A stretch of DNA of 64,000 nt from Chloroflexota bacterium (GTDB lineage: Bacteria > Chloroflexota > Anaerolineae > Anaerolineales > Villigracilaceae). The stretch lies in NCBI GenBank assembly GCA_021824575.1, contig JAKAKJ010000005.1:1-64000 (forward strand), written 5' to 3'. Positions 8,657 through 16,497 of the stretch are shown here, piece after piece; within the stretch, counting starts at the first letter, position 1; each line of letters starts with the position of its first letter. Made by a program: the position numbers and the translations under genes. A model generated the notes under the pieces. The model did not search any database. It was given only the letters and a program-made list of their open reading frames with translations, and was not told where the DNA came from.

Positions 8657-9396
8657 CAGCTTCTTTTCGCGACGTTGAACTACTTTCCGCATACCTCGAT
8701 GGACAACTTGATTCGAACGAATCTGCGCGACTCGAATCCCGCCTCAAAACAGATGAAAGCCTGCGCGCCGTTTTGGACGATTTGCGCGAAGCCCGCGGCA
8801 TTCTCCGTCAACTTCCGCAGCGACGCGCGCCGCGCAACTTCACGCTGACTCCGCAAATGGCTGGCATCAAGCCGCCAGCGCCGCGCGCCTATCCCGTCTT
8901 TCGACTCGCCACAGCAGTGGCGACTTTGTTGTTTGTCATCACATTCGTTGTCAATGGATTGAGTCCGGTCGCCGCGCCGCGTTTGGCCGCCGCACCCGCT
9001 CCAGCATTTGGCATGGGCGGAGGCGGCGTTGGCGGCGGCGCGCCGAATGAGTCTGCACCGGCTGCAACGCAAGCGCCCGCCATCGAGGCTCCGACAGCAG
9101 AAGCTTTTGCGCAATCGCAGACGGCAACAGAAACGCCGCCCGCGGCGAACGATAATTCACGCGCCACCATACTTTCAACGCAGACGTCCGAACTCGCGCC
9201 GAAAGCCGCCGCGCCCGCTCCGTTAAACGCGGCCCCGGTTCAAGTCCAGCCTGAGGCGCCAGCCCGGAATCAAGCGCCAGTATCTTTCATCTGGCAAATC
9301 GCGCTGGGAATCGTCGCGTTGATTTTTGGTCTGATCGCGTGGTTCCTGCGTTTGAATACCGAAAGAAAATTCCGCAGGCAATGGAACAACAAATAA
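8653..9396 (+). CDS. membrane anti-sigma factor
   Basis: This 247-residue protein overlaps the sigma gene by ATGA and follows AAAGGAG. Its N terminus (DVELLSAYLDGQLDSNESARLESRLKTDE) resembles the anti-sigma domain of RsiW-like proteins. However, the His-x3-Cys-x2-Cys zinc motif is missing: no Cys is present in the domain. A membrane helix at about 82-102 is followed by a long Ala/Pro/Gly-rich segment, then a second helix (WQIALGIVALIFGLIAWFL) and a basic tail. It probably holds the ECF sigma factor inactive at the membrane; the signal is unknown. Confidence 0.8.
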   Translation: MTASFRDVELLSAYLDGQLDSNESARLESRLKTDESLRAVLDDLREARGILRQLPQRRAPRNFTLTPQMAGIKPPAPRAYPVFRLATAVATLLFVITFVVNGLSPVAAPRLAAAPAPAFGMGGGGVGGGAPNESAPAATQAPAIEAPTAEAFAQSQTATETPPAANDNSRATILSTQTSELAPKAAAPAPLNAAPVQVQPEAPARNQAPVSFIWQIALGIVALIFGLIAWFLRLNTERKFRRQWNNK

Positions 9397-9863
9397 ATTA
9401 TTGCCCGCGCTGCGGAACGGCGGTGACTCACGCGCAGAAATTTGGGCGCGAGCGTCCAGTCTGCCCGCAATGCGGATGGATTTATTTCGCCGACCCGAAA
9501 GTGGCCGCGGCTGTTTTGATCGAAGGAGACAGCCGCGTGCTTTTGGTTCGACGCGTCAACCAGCCATATCGCGGTCTGTGGACTCTGCCTGCGGGCTTTG
9601 TGGACGCGGGCGAGGACCCGGCGCGTGCCGCAGAGCGCGAATGTTTGGAGGAGACCGGTCTGAGTGTCCGCGCGACGCATGTGCTGGATGTGATCGCGGG
9701 CCGCGAACATGATCGCGGCGCGGACTTCATCGTTGTCTATCATGCCGAAGTTTTATCTGGCAACTTATCGCCCGCCGATGATGCCGACCGCGCCGAGTGG
9801 TTTTCGATGGATCAACTCCCGCCGCTGGCATTCGATGCCACGAAAAAAATCCTGGGCGGCTAG
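9381..9863 (+). CDS. Nudix hydrolase with N-terminal zinc ribbon
   Basis: The 160-residue protein starts with a zinc ribbon (CPRC ... CPQC at residues 6-30) and continues with a Nudix domain. The Nudix box is complete: G, five residues, E, then AERECLEETGL. The layout resembles NudC-type or ADP-ribose-type pyrophosphatases, which hydrolyse nucleoside diphosphates linked to other groups; the substrate cannot be assigned. The ATG at 9381 overlaps the anti-sigma stop by 16 bp. It probably belongs to the same transcription unit. Confidence 0.88.
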   Translation: MEQQINYCPRCGTAVTHAQKFGRERPVCPQCGWIYFADPKVAAAVLIEGDSRVLLVRRVNQPYRGLWTLPAGFVDAGEDPARAAERECLEETGLSVRATHVLDVIAGREHDRGADFIVVYHAEVLSGNLSPADDADRAEWFSMDQLPPLAFDATKKILGG

Positions 9864-9915
9864 CGGCGTTTGCGAAAAACATAACCAATCACCCTTAAGT
9901 GGCATCCTTTTTGTA

Positions 9916-9944
9916 TTGCGTTGGCAGGGCGTTTTCCATATAAT
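9916..9944 (+). promoter_or_regulatory. sigma70-type promoter
   Basis: TTGCGT at 9916-9921 and TATAAT at 9939-9944 are 17 bp apart, and the lipoprotein ATG lies 32 bp further with AGAGGAG before it. Confidence 0.75.
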
Positions 9945-9976
9945 CGCATAAATTTCGTATCAGAGGAGAATGAGAC

Positions 9977-10645
9977 ATGAAGAACAAGAGCATGCTTTAT
10001 TTGTCGGCCTTTGTAGCTTTCATCATGCTGACCGGTTTGGCTTGCAGTGCGCTTTCGTCCACGCCGACGCCGATTCCGATCCCGCCCACTAATCCACCAC
10101 CTGTCAACAATCCATCCAATAACAACGCGCCCGCCACACAAGCTCCGCAATCCAATAACAGCGGCAATACCAGCAGCGGCGGCCTGGTTACTTTTAAAGA
10201 CGAAAATAATTTCTATCAAATTGAGGTTCCCGCCGATTGGAAACACGAGCATACTATTCTCAACAGTGATCCAAAGTTTACCTATTACTACGCTGATACC
10301 TTTACTTCGTCTGATGGTGGGGCGGTAGTAGAGGGCATTGTCTATAATGATGGCCAACCATTTCAAGGAAGTGATGAAGCCAAGTTTGGTCTCCAGCTTC
10401 TCAACGAGAATTACAGCAAAACTGGGAAAGTAGGCGATATTCATGTGACCGAGGAGAAACAACAGAGCGACGGCAGTGACCGCCTAACCTGGTACTCGCA
10501 GGCCGGTGGATATTCCGGTGTCTCCTTTATTGAAGTTCGTGACAGTTACAACTTTCTGATGTTCACTGTGGACTGGGGCGACAAGGTCAAGGACCAATAT
10601 ATAGATACCCTGAATAATGTCGTCTCAAGTTACACGATTCCTTAA
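9977..10645 (+). CDS. putative secreted lipoprotein, paralogue of the next gene
   Basis: The 222-residue protein has a signal peptide ending in LTGLAC, a plausible lipobox. A Pro/Asn/Gln-rich linker of about 45 residues and a folded domain of about 145 residues follow. The folded domain (FKDENNFYQIEVPADW ... DRLTW ... GVSFIEVR ... SSYTIP) is clearly similar to the protein encoded at 10775-11380. The pattern resembles small surface domains with a PsbP-like beginning, but this is not certain. It should be anchored outside the cytoplasmic membrane. The gene has its own promoter and terminator. Confidence 0.75.
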   Translation: MKNKSMLYLSAFVAFIMLTGLACSALSSTPTPIPIPPTNPPPVNNPSNNNAPATQAPQSNNSGNTSSGGLVTFKDENNFYQIEVPADWKHEHTILNSDPKFTYYYADTFTSSDGGAVVEGIVYNDGQPFQGSDEAKFGLQLLNENYSKTGKVGDIHVTEEKQQSDGSDRLTWYSQAGGYSGVSFIEVRDSYNFLMFTVDWGDKVKDQYIDTLNNVVSSYTIP

Positions 10646-10665
10646 GTGCGATAATCAGATTTGAA

Positions 10666-10694
10666 GAAGCCGGCGCAAGCCGGTTTCTTTTTTT
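10666..10694 (+). terminator. rho-independent terminator
   Basis: A 9-bp stem (10666-10674 with 10679-10687) closed by the stable loop GCAA is followed by seven T. Confidence 0.9.
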
Positions 10695-10699
10695 AGGCG

Positions 10700-10728
10700 T
10701 TGTTTGCGCTCGCGGGCGGCGTTATAAT
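10700..10728 (+). promoter_or_regulatory. sigma70-type promoter
   Basis: TTGTTT at 10700-10705 and TATAAT at 10723-10728 are separated by 17 bp, just after the preceding terminator. Confidence 0.8.
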
Positions 10729-10774
10729 GCAAACCCGCGAAGTCTTTCCCAACGACTGACCTCAAAAGGAAGTT

Positions 10775-11380
10775 ATGTCCGCAGAACCGCAAAAACCAAA
10801 CGATCGGACGATCATCCTTGTGATCGGTTTGATCCTTTTAGGCATGATTGTCATCACGTTCGTGACGGATCCCAGGCTGTTCCAATCCATCCTTGATGTG
10901 TTCGTCAAACCGGCGAATGGCGCGGCGGACAGCAACCCGGCCCGCATTTTCACAGACCGGAACAACTATTATCAGATGGATGTTCCAGAAGGCTGGATTT
11001 ATTTGTCCGGAAATGGAGATCACTATTACTTCGATCAGTTCAAATCCCCGGACGGGAATGCCCTGATCGAAAATGTCGTTTACGATGAGGGTGCACCGCT
11101 GGAAGGCGCGCAGCTTGGACAGACTGCCCTGCGATTATTGAATCAAATTTATGGCTCCGGTCCAAATGGGACGATCCAACTCACCGATGATTCCCCTCAG
11201 CAGGATGGCAGTGAGCGCCTCAGTTGGAATTTAAGTTCGGGCAGCCGTTCAGGCGTTTCGTTTATCGAAGTTCGCAACAATAAGACGCTTTTGTTGTTGA
11301 CGGCGGAATGGTCGAATAATTATAAAAGTCAATACATGGATATTCTTGATAGATCTGTCTCGAGTTATCGAAACCCATAA
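10775..11380 (+). CDS. membrane-anchored protein, paralogue of the upstream lipoprotein
   Basis: The 201-residue protein has one N-terminal membrane helix (TIILVIGLILLGMIVITFV) instead of a lipobox. The same extracytoplasmic domain as its neighbour follows: FTDRNNYYQMDVPEGW, DGSERLSW, SGVSFIEVRNNKTLLLLTAEW and SSYRNP. The tandem copies differ in anchoring, which suggests duplication and divergence. The function is unknown. AAAGGAAG precedes the ATG, and promoter TTGTTT/TATAAT drives it separately. Confidence 0.75.
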   Translation: MSAEPQKPNDRTIILVIGLILLGMIVITFVTDPRLFQSILDVFVKPANGAADSNPARIFTDRNNYYQMDVPEGWIYLSGNGDHYYFDQFKSPDGNALIENVVYDEGAPLEGAQLGQTALRLLNQIYGSGPNGTIQLTDDSPQQDGSERLSWNLSSGSRSGVSFIEVRNNKTLLLLTAEWSNNYKSQYMDILDRSVSSYRNP

Positions 11381-11581
11381 CAGGCCATTCCACAAGAATC
11401 TCTGGCTATCCGAATCTCTTGGGAACCGCGTTTAAGAGGGCCCGTGACGGTCTCTTGTGTGTGATGTCAGAACGCTGTATATTGGATGTGCGCCAGATAC
11501 GCGGTTTCAGGCGGCAGGTGTTGAAGCCACCATCTGAGGAACGAGGGACCGCCGCTGTTGCAAATGGGTGCGGGAGCGGAA
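11381..11581. other. intergenic stretch, little recognised
   Basis: A weak imperfect hairpin (AAGAGGGCC and GGTCTCTT arms near 11433-11455) may end transcription of the previous gene. TATATT near 11477 could be a -10 element. Nothing else is recognised. Confidence 0.4.
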
Positions 11582-12091
11582 ATGATTACTCAAAATGTTG
11601 ATTTGACAATTGGAGAGATTCTTGAACGCGCCATAAGGATCGAAAAAACCGTTGCTGATTTGTATGCGATTTTTGCGAAACGATTTTCGCATGTTCCCGG
11701 AATGTCTGATTTTTGGAGCGACCTGCGCCGGGACGAAATCGGCCACATGGGGGAACTGCGCATCGTTTACGAATCCGTGCCGGCGGAAAAACTGAGCGCT
11801 CCGGAAAGCCGGGCGATCAGCATCAGCGTCCACCGGGCAATGGCGTCCGTTCAGGAGAATTGCCTCAGCAAAGTCAAAACTTTGGACGATGCATACGAGA
11901 TCGCTCATAGCCTGGAATTTTCCGAGATCAACGCGATCTTCGAGTATCTGACCATGGACATGGTATCGCCATCTTCGCGTCGTGAGATGATCATGTATCA
12001 GGTGGACGAACACCAGCAGAAATTTGTGGATTTCGACAAGCGGTATGGAGATAAGAACTGGAGGTTGGGTTTCGAAATTCAGCCTGAGTAG
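11582..12091 (+). CDS. ferritin-like/rubrerythrin-type protein
   Basis: The 169-residue, all-helical protein shows the spacing of metal ligands of the ferritin-like superfamily. A Glu in RAIRIEKTVADLY, an E-x-x-H in RRDEIGHMGEL, a Glu in HSLEFSEINAIFE and DEH in YQVDEHQQKF are the likely di-iron ligands. Rubrerythrin-like proteins reduce peroxide or store iron, but no rubredoxin domain is present, so the role is open. The ATG at 11582 is preferred because CGGGAGCGG lies directly upstream; an ATG at 11564 would add six residues. Confidence 0.65.
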   Translation: MITQNVDLTIGEILERAIRIEKTVADLYAIFAKRFSHVPGMSDFWSDLRRDEIGHMGELRIVYESVPAEKLSAPESRAISISVHRAMASVQENCLSKVKTLDDAYEIAHSLEFSEINAIFEYLTMDMVSPSSRREMIMYQVDEHQQKFVDFDKRYGDKNWRLGFEIQPE

Positions 12092-12097
12092 GCTCGT

Positions 12098-12229
12098 GGG
12101 ACCGATCATGTGCGCGCTCGAAATCCTGCCATTCGCTTGAAGCGGGAAGCGACCCATCTTGAGGTTGCAGTTGCGTTCCTTTGTCTATGCTTTGGTAGGC
12201 AAAACGACAGGACCTGCGGCGCCCATATG
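12098..12229 (-). pseudogene. relic of a dihydrolipoamide dehydrogenase gene
   Basis: On the minus strand this segment matches the middle of the intact lpd gene at 12955-14355. Twenty bases starting at 12098 are identical to 13108-13127, and further matched blocks correspond to 13203-13300. It reads KERNCNLKMGRFPLQANGR where the intact protein has KERGHNIKIGRFPFQANGK. An in-frame TAG interrupts it, and about 60 bp are deleted between the two blocks. It is therefore a decayed fragment of a second lpd copy. Confidence 0.8.
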
Positions 12230-12299
12230 AACAGAAACCTTTTTTAGTTCACGGGTTAATGTAAGTATCTCGTCATCCATTTTATTGGAGGAATTGAAC

Positions 12300-12887
12300 A
12301 TGGACCAAAAAACTTTTATTGCGGCGCTGGTGGCTGCCCTGTTGGGCTTATTGCCCACCATACTTCAGGCACTTGTCAGTTGGTTGGAAAAACGCAGCCT
12401 GGTTCAACGCAAGGAGGAGACTCTCGATTTTGCAGGACGCCAGGTGGCTTTTCTCTCAACTTGGATGCAGGCGCGTCAGCAGTCTGATGCCAGCCAGAAG
12501 ATTGATGAAATCAAGAATGAAGTCGCCTCGGAATTGGATGCAATCAAGGTGCATGTGAATTCGATCATGGATATTCCGCATAACCGGCCAACTGTCAACA
12601 CCGATGATCGTGATTTCTTCCAGCGGCTTTTCCTGTTCTATGCTCCGCATACGGCGGATGGGTGGGTTCATCGCGGACTGTACTTTTTATCGCTGGGTTG
12701 CATCCTGTTTATTTTCCTTATGGGCGCTTTGCCTGATCCCGCATCTCCGCCCATGACCGCTGGTGACTGGTTTGGTTATGCCATTTTGGCTTTGCCATTT
12801 CTGTTATTAGCCATACTCTTCCATGCGCTGGCCGTCCGATCGGATCGCCGCGCAGAGAAATTATTGCTTCCAGCTCAAGGCAAATGA
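12300..12887 (+). CDS. membrane protein of unknown function
   Basis: The 195-residue protein has an N-terminal hydrophobic segment (FIAALVAALLGLLPTILQALVSWL), then a helical, charged region of about 90 residues with a possible coiled coil (DASQKIDEIKNEVASELDAIKVHVNS). Two more membrane helices follow (GLYFLSLGCILFIFLMGALP and YAILALPFLLLAILFHALAV). No family is recognised. TTGGAGGA lies at the right distance before the ATG at 12300. A bidirectional terminator separates it from the convergent lpd gene. Confidence 0.7.
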   Translation: MDQKTFIAALVAALLGLLPTILQALVSWLEKRSLVQRKEETLDFAGRQVAFLSTWMQARQQSDASQKIDEIKNEVASELDAIKVHVNSIMDIPHNRPTVNTDDRDFFQRLFLFYAPHTADGWVHRGLYFLSLGCILFIFLMGALPDPASPPMTAGDWFGYAILALPFLLLAILFHALAVRSDRRAEKLLLPAQGK

Positions 12888-12899
12888 ATTGCAGCGCAA

Positions 12900-12938
12900 A
12901 ACAAACCAGTCCCGCGAAGTCCGCGGGACTGGTTTGTT
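12900..12938. terminator. bidirectional terminator
   Basis: A perfect 17-bp stem (12900-12916 with 12922-12938) with a 5-nt loop lies between convergent genes. It serves both the plus-strand membrane gene and the minus-strand lpd gene. Confidence 0.88.
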
Positions 12939-12954
12939 CTCCATTCTCTATTCA

Positions 12955-14355
12955 CTAAATATGGATTGGTGTACCTTCCGCACCATGCGCCGCTTCCATT
13001 AAGACTTCCGAAAGCGTCGGGTGCGCGTGGACATTGCGCGCAATCTCGTGCGGCGTCAATTCCATCAGATGCGCCAGTGTGAGTTCGGGTAGAAGCTCGG
13101 TCACTTCGGGACCGATCATGTGCGCGCCCAAAATTTCGCCATACTTTTCATCCATCACGATCTTGACCCAGCCCGCGTAATCACCTAAACCCAAAGCTTT
13201 TCCATTCGCTTGAAATGGAAATCGTCCGATCTTGATGTTATGGCCGCGTTCCTTCGCCTGCGCCTCGGTCAAACCGAACGACGCGATTTGCGGCTGGCAA
13301 TATGTAGCGCGCGGCATCATCTCATAATCGAGCGTAATCGTTTCCGTACCGGCGATATTTTCCGCAGCAACGATTCCCATTGCCGAACCAACATGTGCCA
13401 GCATCAGTTTGCCGGTCACATCGCCGATGGCATAAATGCTCGGCACATTCGTTTGCATCTTTTCATTGACTTCAACAAAGCCACGTTCGCTGATCTTGAC
13501 ATCAACCTCTTCAAGTCCGAGCCCTTTTGAATTGGGACGGAACCCGATCGCGACCAAAGCCTGCTCGGCCTCGAGGGTCGTTTGCTTGCCTTCCGCGCTG
13601 ACCACAACTTTAACGCCTTTTGATGTTGCTTCAACTGATTCAACCTTATTCCCGACCAGACATTTGATGTCGCGCTTCTTGAATTCTTTTTCGAGTTCTT
13701 TCGAGACTTCTTCATCTTCAAGCGGGACCAGGCGCGGCAGCATTTCGACGATGGTGACATCCACACCGTATGAACTCCACACAGTTGCGAATTCCACGCC
13801 GATCGCGCCGGACCCGATGACGATCACCGATTTCGGAAGTTTCTCTTGAAGGATGGCTTCAAGATACGTGATGACTTTCTCACCGTCCACTTTCCACGCG
13901 CTGGGGACAGCCGCGCTCGCGCCCGTCGCGACGATGATGTTTTTGGCGGATAACTCCGTCAGCTTACCATCTTTATCTTTAACGGAGACCGTTGTCGGCT
14001 TGGTCAGATGCGCTTCGCCCATGTAAACGACGATATTGTTTTTCTTCATCAAAAAGCCGACGCCCTTGATTAATCTATCCGAGTTCTGTCGTGAGCGTTT
14101 AACTGCTACTCCGTAATCCAACTTTAAATTGTCGAATGAAAAACCAAAGTCCTTGCCGCGTTCGCGCAGAATGTGAGCGACCTCGGCATTCTTGAGCAGT
14201 GACTTGGATGGAATGCAGCCGACGTTGAGACACACACCGCCGAGCCATTGCTTGTCAACGATTGCGACTTTCTGTTTGAGTTGCGCTGCACGGATCGCGG
14301 CAACATATCCCGCAGGCCCCGCGCCGATGACAACGACATCAAAGTTTTCTGACAT
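12955..14355 (-). CDS. lpdA: dihydrolipoamide dehydrogenase (E3)
   Basis: The 466-residue flavoprotein reoxidises dihydrolipoyl groups of the 2-oxoacid dehydrogenase complex, passing electrons through a disulfide and FAD to NAD. It has the FAD motif VVVIGAGPAGYVAA, the redox-active pair in GGVCLNVGCIPSK, the NAD-binding GSGAIGVEFA and the ATG-type AIGDVTG. The C-terminal interface domain carries the catalytic His-Glu in HAHPTLSEVLMEA. The ATG at 14355 follows GGAGG; a longer frame would read into a repeat. It lies at the end of the minus-strand cluster that begins with E1 and E2. Confidence 0.95.
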   Translation of the reverse strand: MSENFDVVVIGAGPAGYVAAIRAAQLKQKVAIVDKQWLGGVCLNVGCIPSKSLLKNAEVAHILRERGKDFGFSFDNLKLDYGVAVKRSRQNSDRLIKGVGFLMKKNNIVVYMGEAHLTKPTTVSVKDKDGKLTELSAKNIIVATGASAAVPSAWKVDGEKVITYLEAILQEKLPKSVIVIGSGAIGVEFATVWSSYGVDVTIVEMLPRLVPLEDEEVSKELEKEFKKRDIKCLVGNKVESVEATSKGVKVVVSAEGKQTTLEAEQALVAIGFRPNSKGLGLEEVDVKISERGFVEVNEKMQTNVPSIYAIGDVTGKLMLAHVGSAMGIVAAENIAGTETITLDYEMMPRATYCQPQIASFGLTEAQAKERGHNIKIGRFPFQANGKALGLGDYAGWVKIVMDEKYGEILGAHMIGPEVTELLPELTLAHLMELTPHEIARNVHAHPTLSEVLMEAAHGAEGTPIHI

Positions 14356-14371
14356 GAATAACTCCTCCGTA

Positions 14372-14453
14372 TGTCGTTGCGAGGAGCGAAGCGACGCGGC
14401 AATCTCCTCTTTCATTCAAACAGGAGCTTGCTTCTCGAAGACTCGCAACGACA
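14372..14453. repeat. dispersed inverted repeat (TGTCGTTGCGAG ends)
   Basis: TGTCGTTGCGAG at 14372-14383 and its exact complement CTCGCAACGACA at 14442-14453 form the ends of an 82-bp element between lpd and the hydrolase gene. GAGCGAAGCGACG is shared with the element at 197-308. Confidence 0.75.
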
Positions 14454-14485
14454 TGTCGTTTATTGTTTGTTTCGATTTTACTACG

Positions 14486-15151
14486 CTATGGGAGGTTCTT
14501 CTTCAAAAAATCAAACGTTCGATCCCAAGCCAGCTTCGCAGACGCGGGATCATATTCCGGGCGATCTGATTCCATGAACCAGTGATGAACTCCCGGGTAG
14601 GTATGAATCGTCACGTCCATGCCCGCGGCTTTCATGTTGGCTTCCATCTCGCGCACGCCTTCGATTGGTTCCCATTCGTCCACTTCACAAAAATGGCCGA
14701 GAACCTTGGTTTTGATCTTGCTGAAATTCATGGGATATGCAGCATAAAATAGAACCGTTGCAGCAATGTCCGGCTCTTTAGTCATGGTGACAATTGCCCA
14801 GGCTCCACCCATGGAGAATCCAATCACGCCGATGGGCTTTCCCGGCTGAAGCGAAACAAGATGATCTTTGGCGGCTTTAACAATATCGCCCATGAAATCA
14901 TCATCGAATTTTTTATGCATGGCTTCAGCCTCTTCAATCGTTTTGGCGATTTGACCCCGGTAGAGATCGGGCGCAAGCACCGTATATCCATGTTCTGCGA
15001 GTTGATCAGAAGCCTGCTTGAAGAATGGTTTGAGCCCCCACCAGGCATGCAGTAATAAAATTCCCGGTCCGCCGTTGGCGGATCGGGATAGATACGCGTT
15101 GACATCTTTGCCGTTCACCGATAATTTGATTTCAGACTTTTGTGCTGGCAT
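14486..15151 (-). CDS. dienelactone hydrolase family protein
   Basis: The 221-residue alpha/beta hydrolase has the nucleophile elbow GFSMGG, the acid in CEVDEWEP and the His in GVHHWFMES. Classical dienelactone hydrolases use Cys as nucleophile; here it is Ser, so the substrate probably differs. The start MPAQKSEIKLSVNG and HAWWGLKPFFKQ are typical of the family. It is placed between E3 and the ICMT-like gene on the minus strand; a link to the 2-oxoacid dehydrogenase is not obvious. Confidence 0.88.
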   Translation of the reverse strand: MPAQKSEIKLSVNGKDVNAYLSRSANGGPGILLLHAWWGLKPFFKQASDQLAEHGYTVLAPDLYRGQIAKTIEEAEAMHKKFDDDFMGDIVKAAKDHLVSLQPGKPIGVIGFSMGGAWAIVTMTKEPDIAATVLFYAAYPMNFSKIKTKVLGHFCEVDEWEPIEGVREMEANMKAAGMDVTIHTYPGVHHWFMESDRPEYDPASAKLAWDRTFDFLKKNLP

Positions 15152-15254
15152 AATATTTTCTCCTTATTTCTAATGGCGTAACGCATATTCAAATGGCTCT
15201 CGGATATTGACTTGGAGTCAATTCCATTATACTGCACATGTGTTCTAAAAATCA

Positions 15255-15285
15255 ATAAAATAAAAGGGCGACGAAAGTCGCCTTT
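15255..15285 (-). terminator. terminator after the ICMT-like gene
   Basis: Read on the minus strand, GGCGAC-TTTC-GTCGCC is followed by CTTTTATTTTATT. It lies immediately after the stop at 15289. Confidence 0.85.
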
Positions 15286-15288
15286 TGC

Positions 15289-15759
15289 CTAAATCCATCG
15301 TCTGACGCGTGAGCGAAATTCTCTGTATTGTTCGCCAAACTTGCCATCGAGATAAGTCTCTTCTGCATGAATGACAGAAGATGTGATCGTCCAAATCAAA
15401 AACGGCGAAGCAATCAGGCCCCAAAGCGTGCCCGCCAATAAAGTAAAGCCGAGATAGATCAAAAAGAATCCAAGATAGATTGGATTGCGCGTGAAGCGAT
15501 ACGGGCCGCTGAACACCAGTGCGGTCACTGATTCGTGCGGATCGGGTGAAGTGTGAACCTTTCTCATCTGAGAAATGGCTGAACCCGCCAGCATAAAACC
15601 TGCGATGACCATGACGCCGCCGAGTATTCGCAATGCAAATGTCCACGGTTCGCGGAAGGGGGCAACCCAATTCAAGATCAACGTTCCGATCAAATAACCA
15701 AGGAAAATCAATGGCGGTGGAGCCATGACTTGTGCGTGATCCATATTTTGTTCTGTCAT
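15289..15759 (-). CDS. isoprenylcysteine carboxyl methyltransferase-like membrane protein
   Basis: The 156-residue membrane protein has the C-terminal ICMT/PEMT signature GPYRFTRNPIYLGFFLIYLG, followed by AEETYLDGKFGEQYREFRSRVRRWI. This module binds S-adenosylmethionine in membrane methyltransferases. In bacteria many such proteins have unknown acceptors, such as lipids, quinones or metals. Four to five helices are predicted. The gene follows the soluble methyltransferase gene by 23 bp, so they are probably co-transcribed and end at the terminator just downstream. Confidence 0.85.
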   Translation of the reverse strand: MTEQNMDHAQVMAPPPLIFLGYLIGTLILNWVAPFREPWTFALRILGGVMVIAGFMLAGSAISQMRKVHTSPDPHESVTALVFSGPYRFTRNPIYLGFFLIYLGFTLLAGTLWGLIASPFLIWTITSSVIHAEETYLDGKFGEQYREFRSRVRRWI

Positions 15760-15782
15760 ATTACCTCTAATTGATGTGGGGA

Positions 15783-16400
15783 TTATTTCTTTCTGGCAGT
15801 CATCAGAAAAACAGGAAACGATTTTTCTGAGCCGTTTACTTTCTTTTTGATTTCATATGCCGTCGAAAAGGTGACATCACCGAATCCGGCGGCCTCAACC
15901 CAATTCTGGAGTTCATCGCGATCAAAGCCTTTATGCACGTCGGTGGTTCCATCGGTATGAAAGGAGCCGTCTTCCTTATCCAAATCTGCGACCAGCAGAT
16001 ATCCGTCAGGTTTCAATAAGGCGCGGAATTTGCTAATCATGCCTCTTGCATCGTGAATGTGATGCAAGACCATCAGCGAATAAGTCAGGTGATAATGTTC
16101 GGCAGGAAGATCGTCGCCGGATAAATCGAGTCGAACAGGATGCATGTTGGCCACGCCCGCCGCGGCGATCTTTTCGGTCAATACGTCCAGCATGCCTTGC
16201 GATGTATCTGCGAGCGTGATCTGGCCCAAATCGGACTGCAGTGCGAAACTCAACAGGCCGGTTCCGCAACCATATTCGAGTGCGGTCATAGCAACTGATA
16301 GCGGCACAGCCTTTCGGATGGCTTCTGCCACGCTGCGGGCGCGTTCCACTTTGGCGGGATCGGAATCCCAATCTTTGGCGCGTTCATCGAAATTTGTCAT
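15783..16400 (-). CDS. class I SAM-dependent methyltransferase
   Basis: The 205-residue protein has the Rossmann-type SAM motif LEYGCGTGLLSFAL, the acidic residue in ITLADTSQGML and motif LTYSLMVLHHIHD, as in UbiE/COQ5-like enzymes. The substrate is not evident. It sits between E2 and the ICMT-like gene; a repeat of the dispersed family separates it from E2. No unusual features are seen. Confidence 0.88.
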   Translation of the reverse strand: MTNFDERAKDWDSDPAKVERARSVAEAIRKAVPLSVAMTALEYGCGTGLLSFALQSDLGQITLADTSQGMLDVLTEKIAAAGVANMHPVRLDLSGDDLPAEHYHLTYSLMVLHHIHDARGMISKFRALLKPDGYLLVADLDKEDGSFHTDGTTDVHKGFDRDELQNWVEAAGFGDVTFSTAYEIKKKVNGSEKSFPVFLMTARKK

Positions 16401-16410
16401 GATTTATTAT

Positions 16411-16494
16411 TGTCACTGCGAGGAGGACATCGCCCGCCGTGGCAGTCTCTATATTATCGAAGATTGCCACGCCGCCTCGCGGCTCACAATGACA
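16411..16494. repeat. dispersed inverted repeat (TGTCACTGCGAGG ends)
   Basis: The element begins with TGTCACTGCGAGGAGG and ends with CGGCTCACAATGACA, with GGCAGTCTC and GATTGCCACGCCGC in between. It matches the architecture of the elements at 197 and 14372 and lies just after the E2 stop. Confidence 0.7.
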
Positions 16495-16497
16495 CCC

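Noticed and set aside
8653-9396. Possible zinc-containing anti-sigma domain
   Set aside because: No Cys or matching His is present in the domain.
11507-12157. 216-residue minus-strand frame
   Set aside because: It only overlaps the real ferritin-like gene in antisense. Its first 20 residues derive from the lpd relic.
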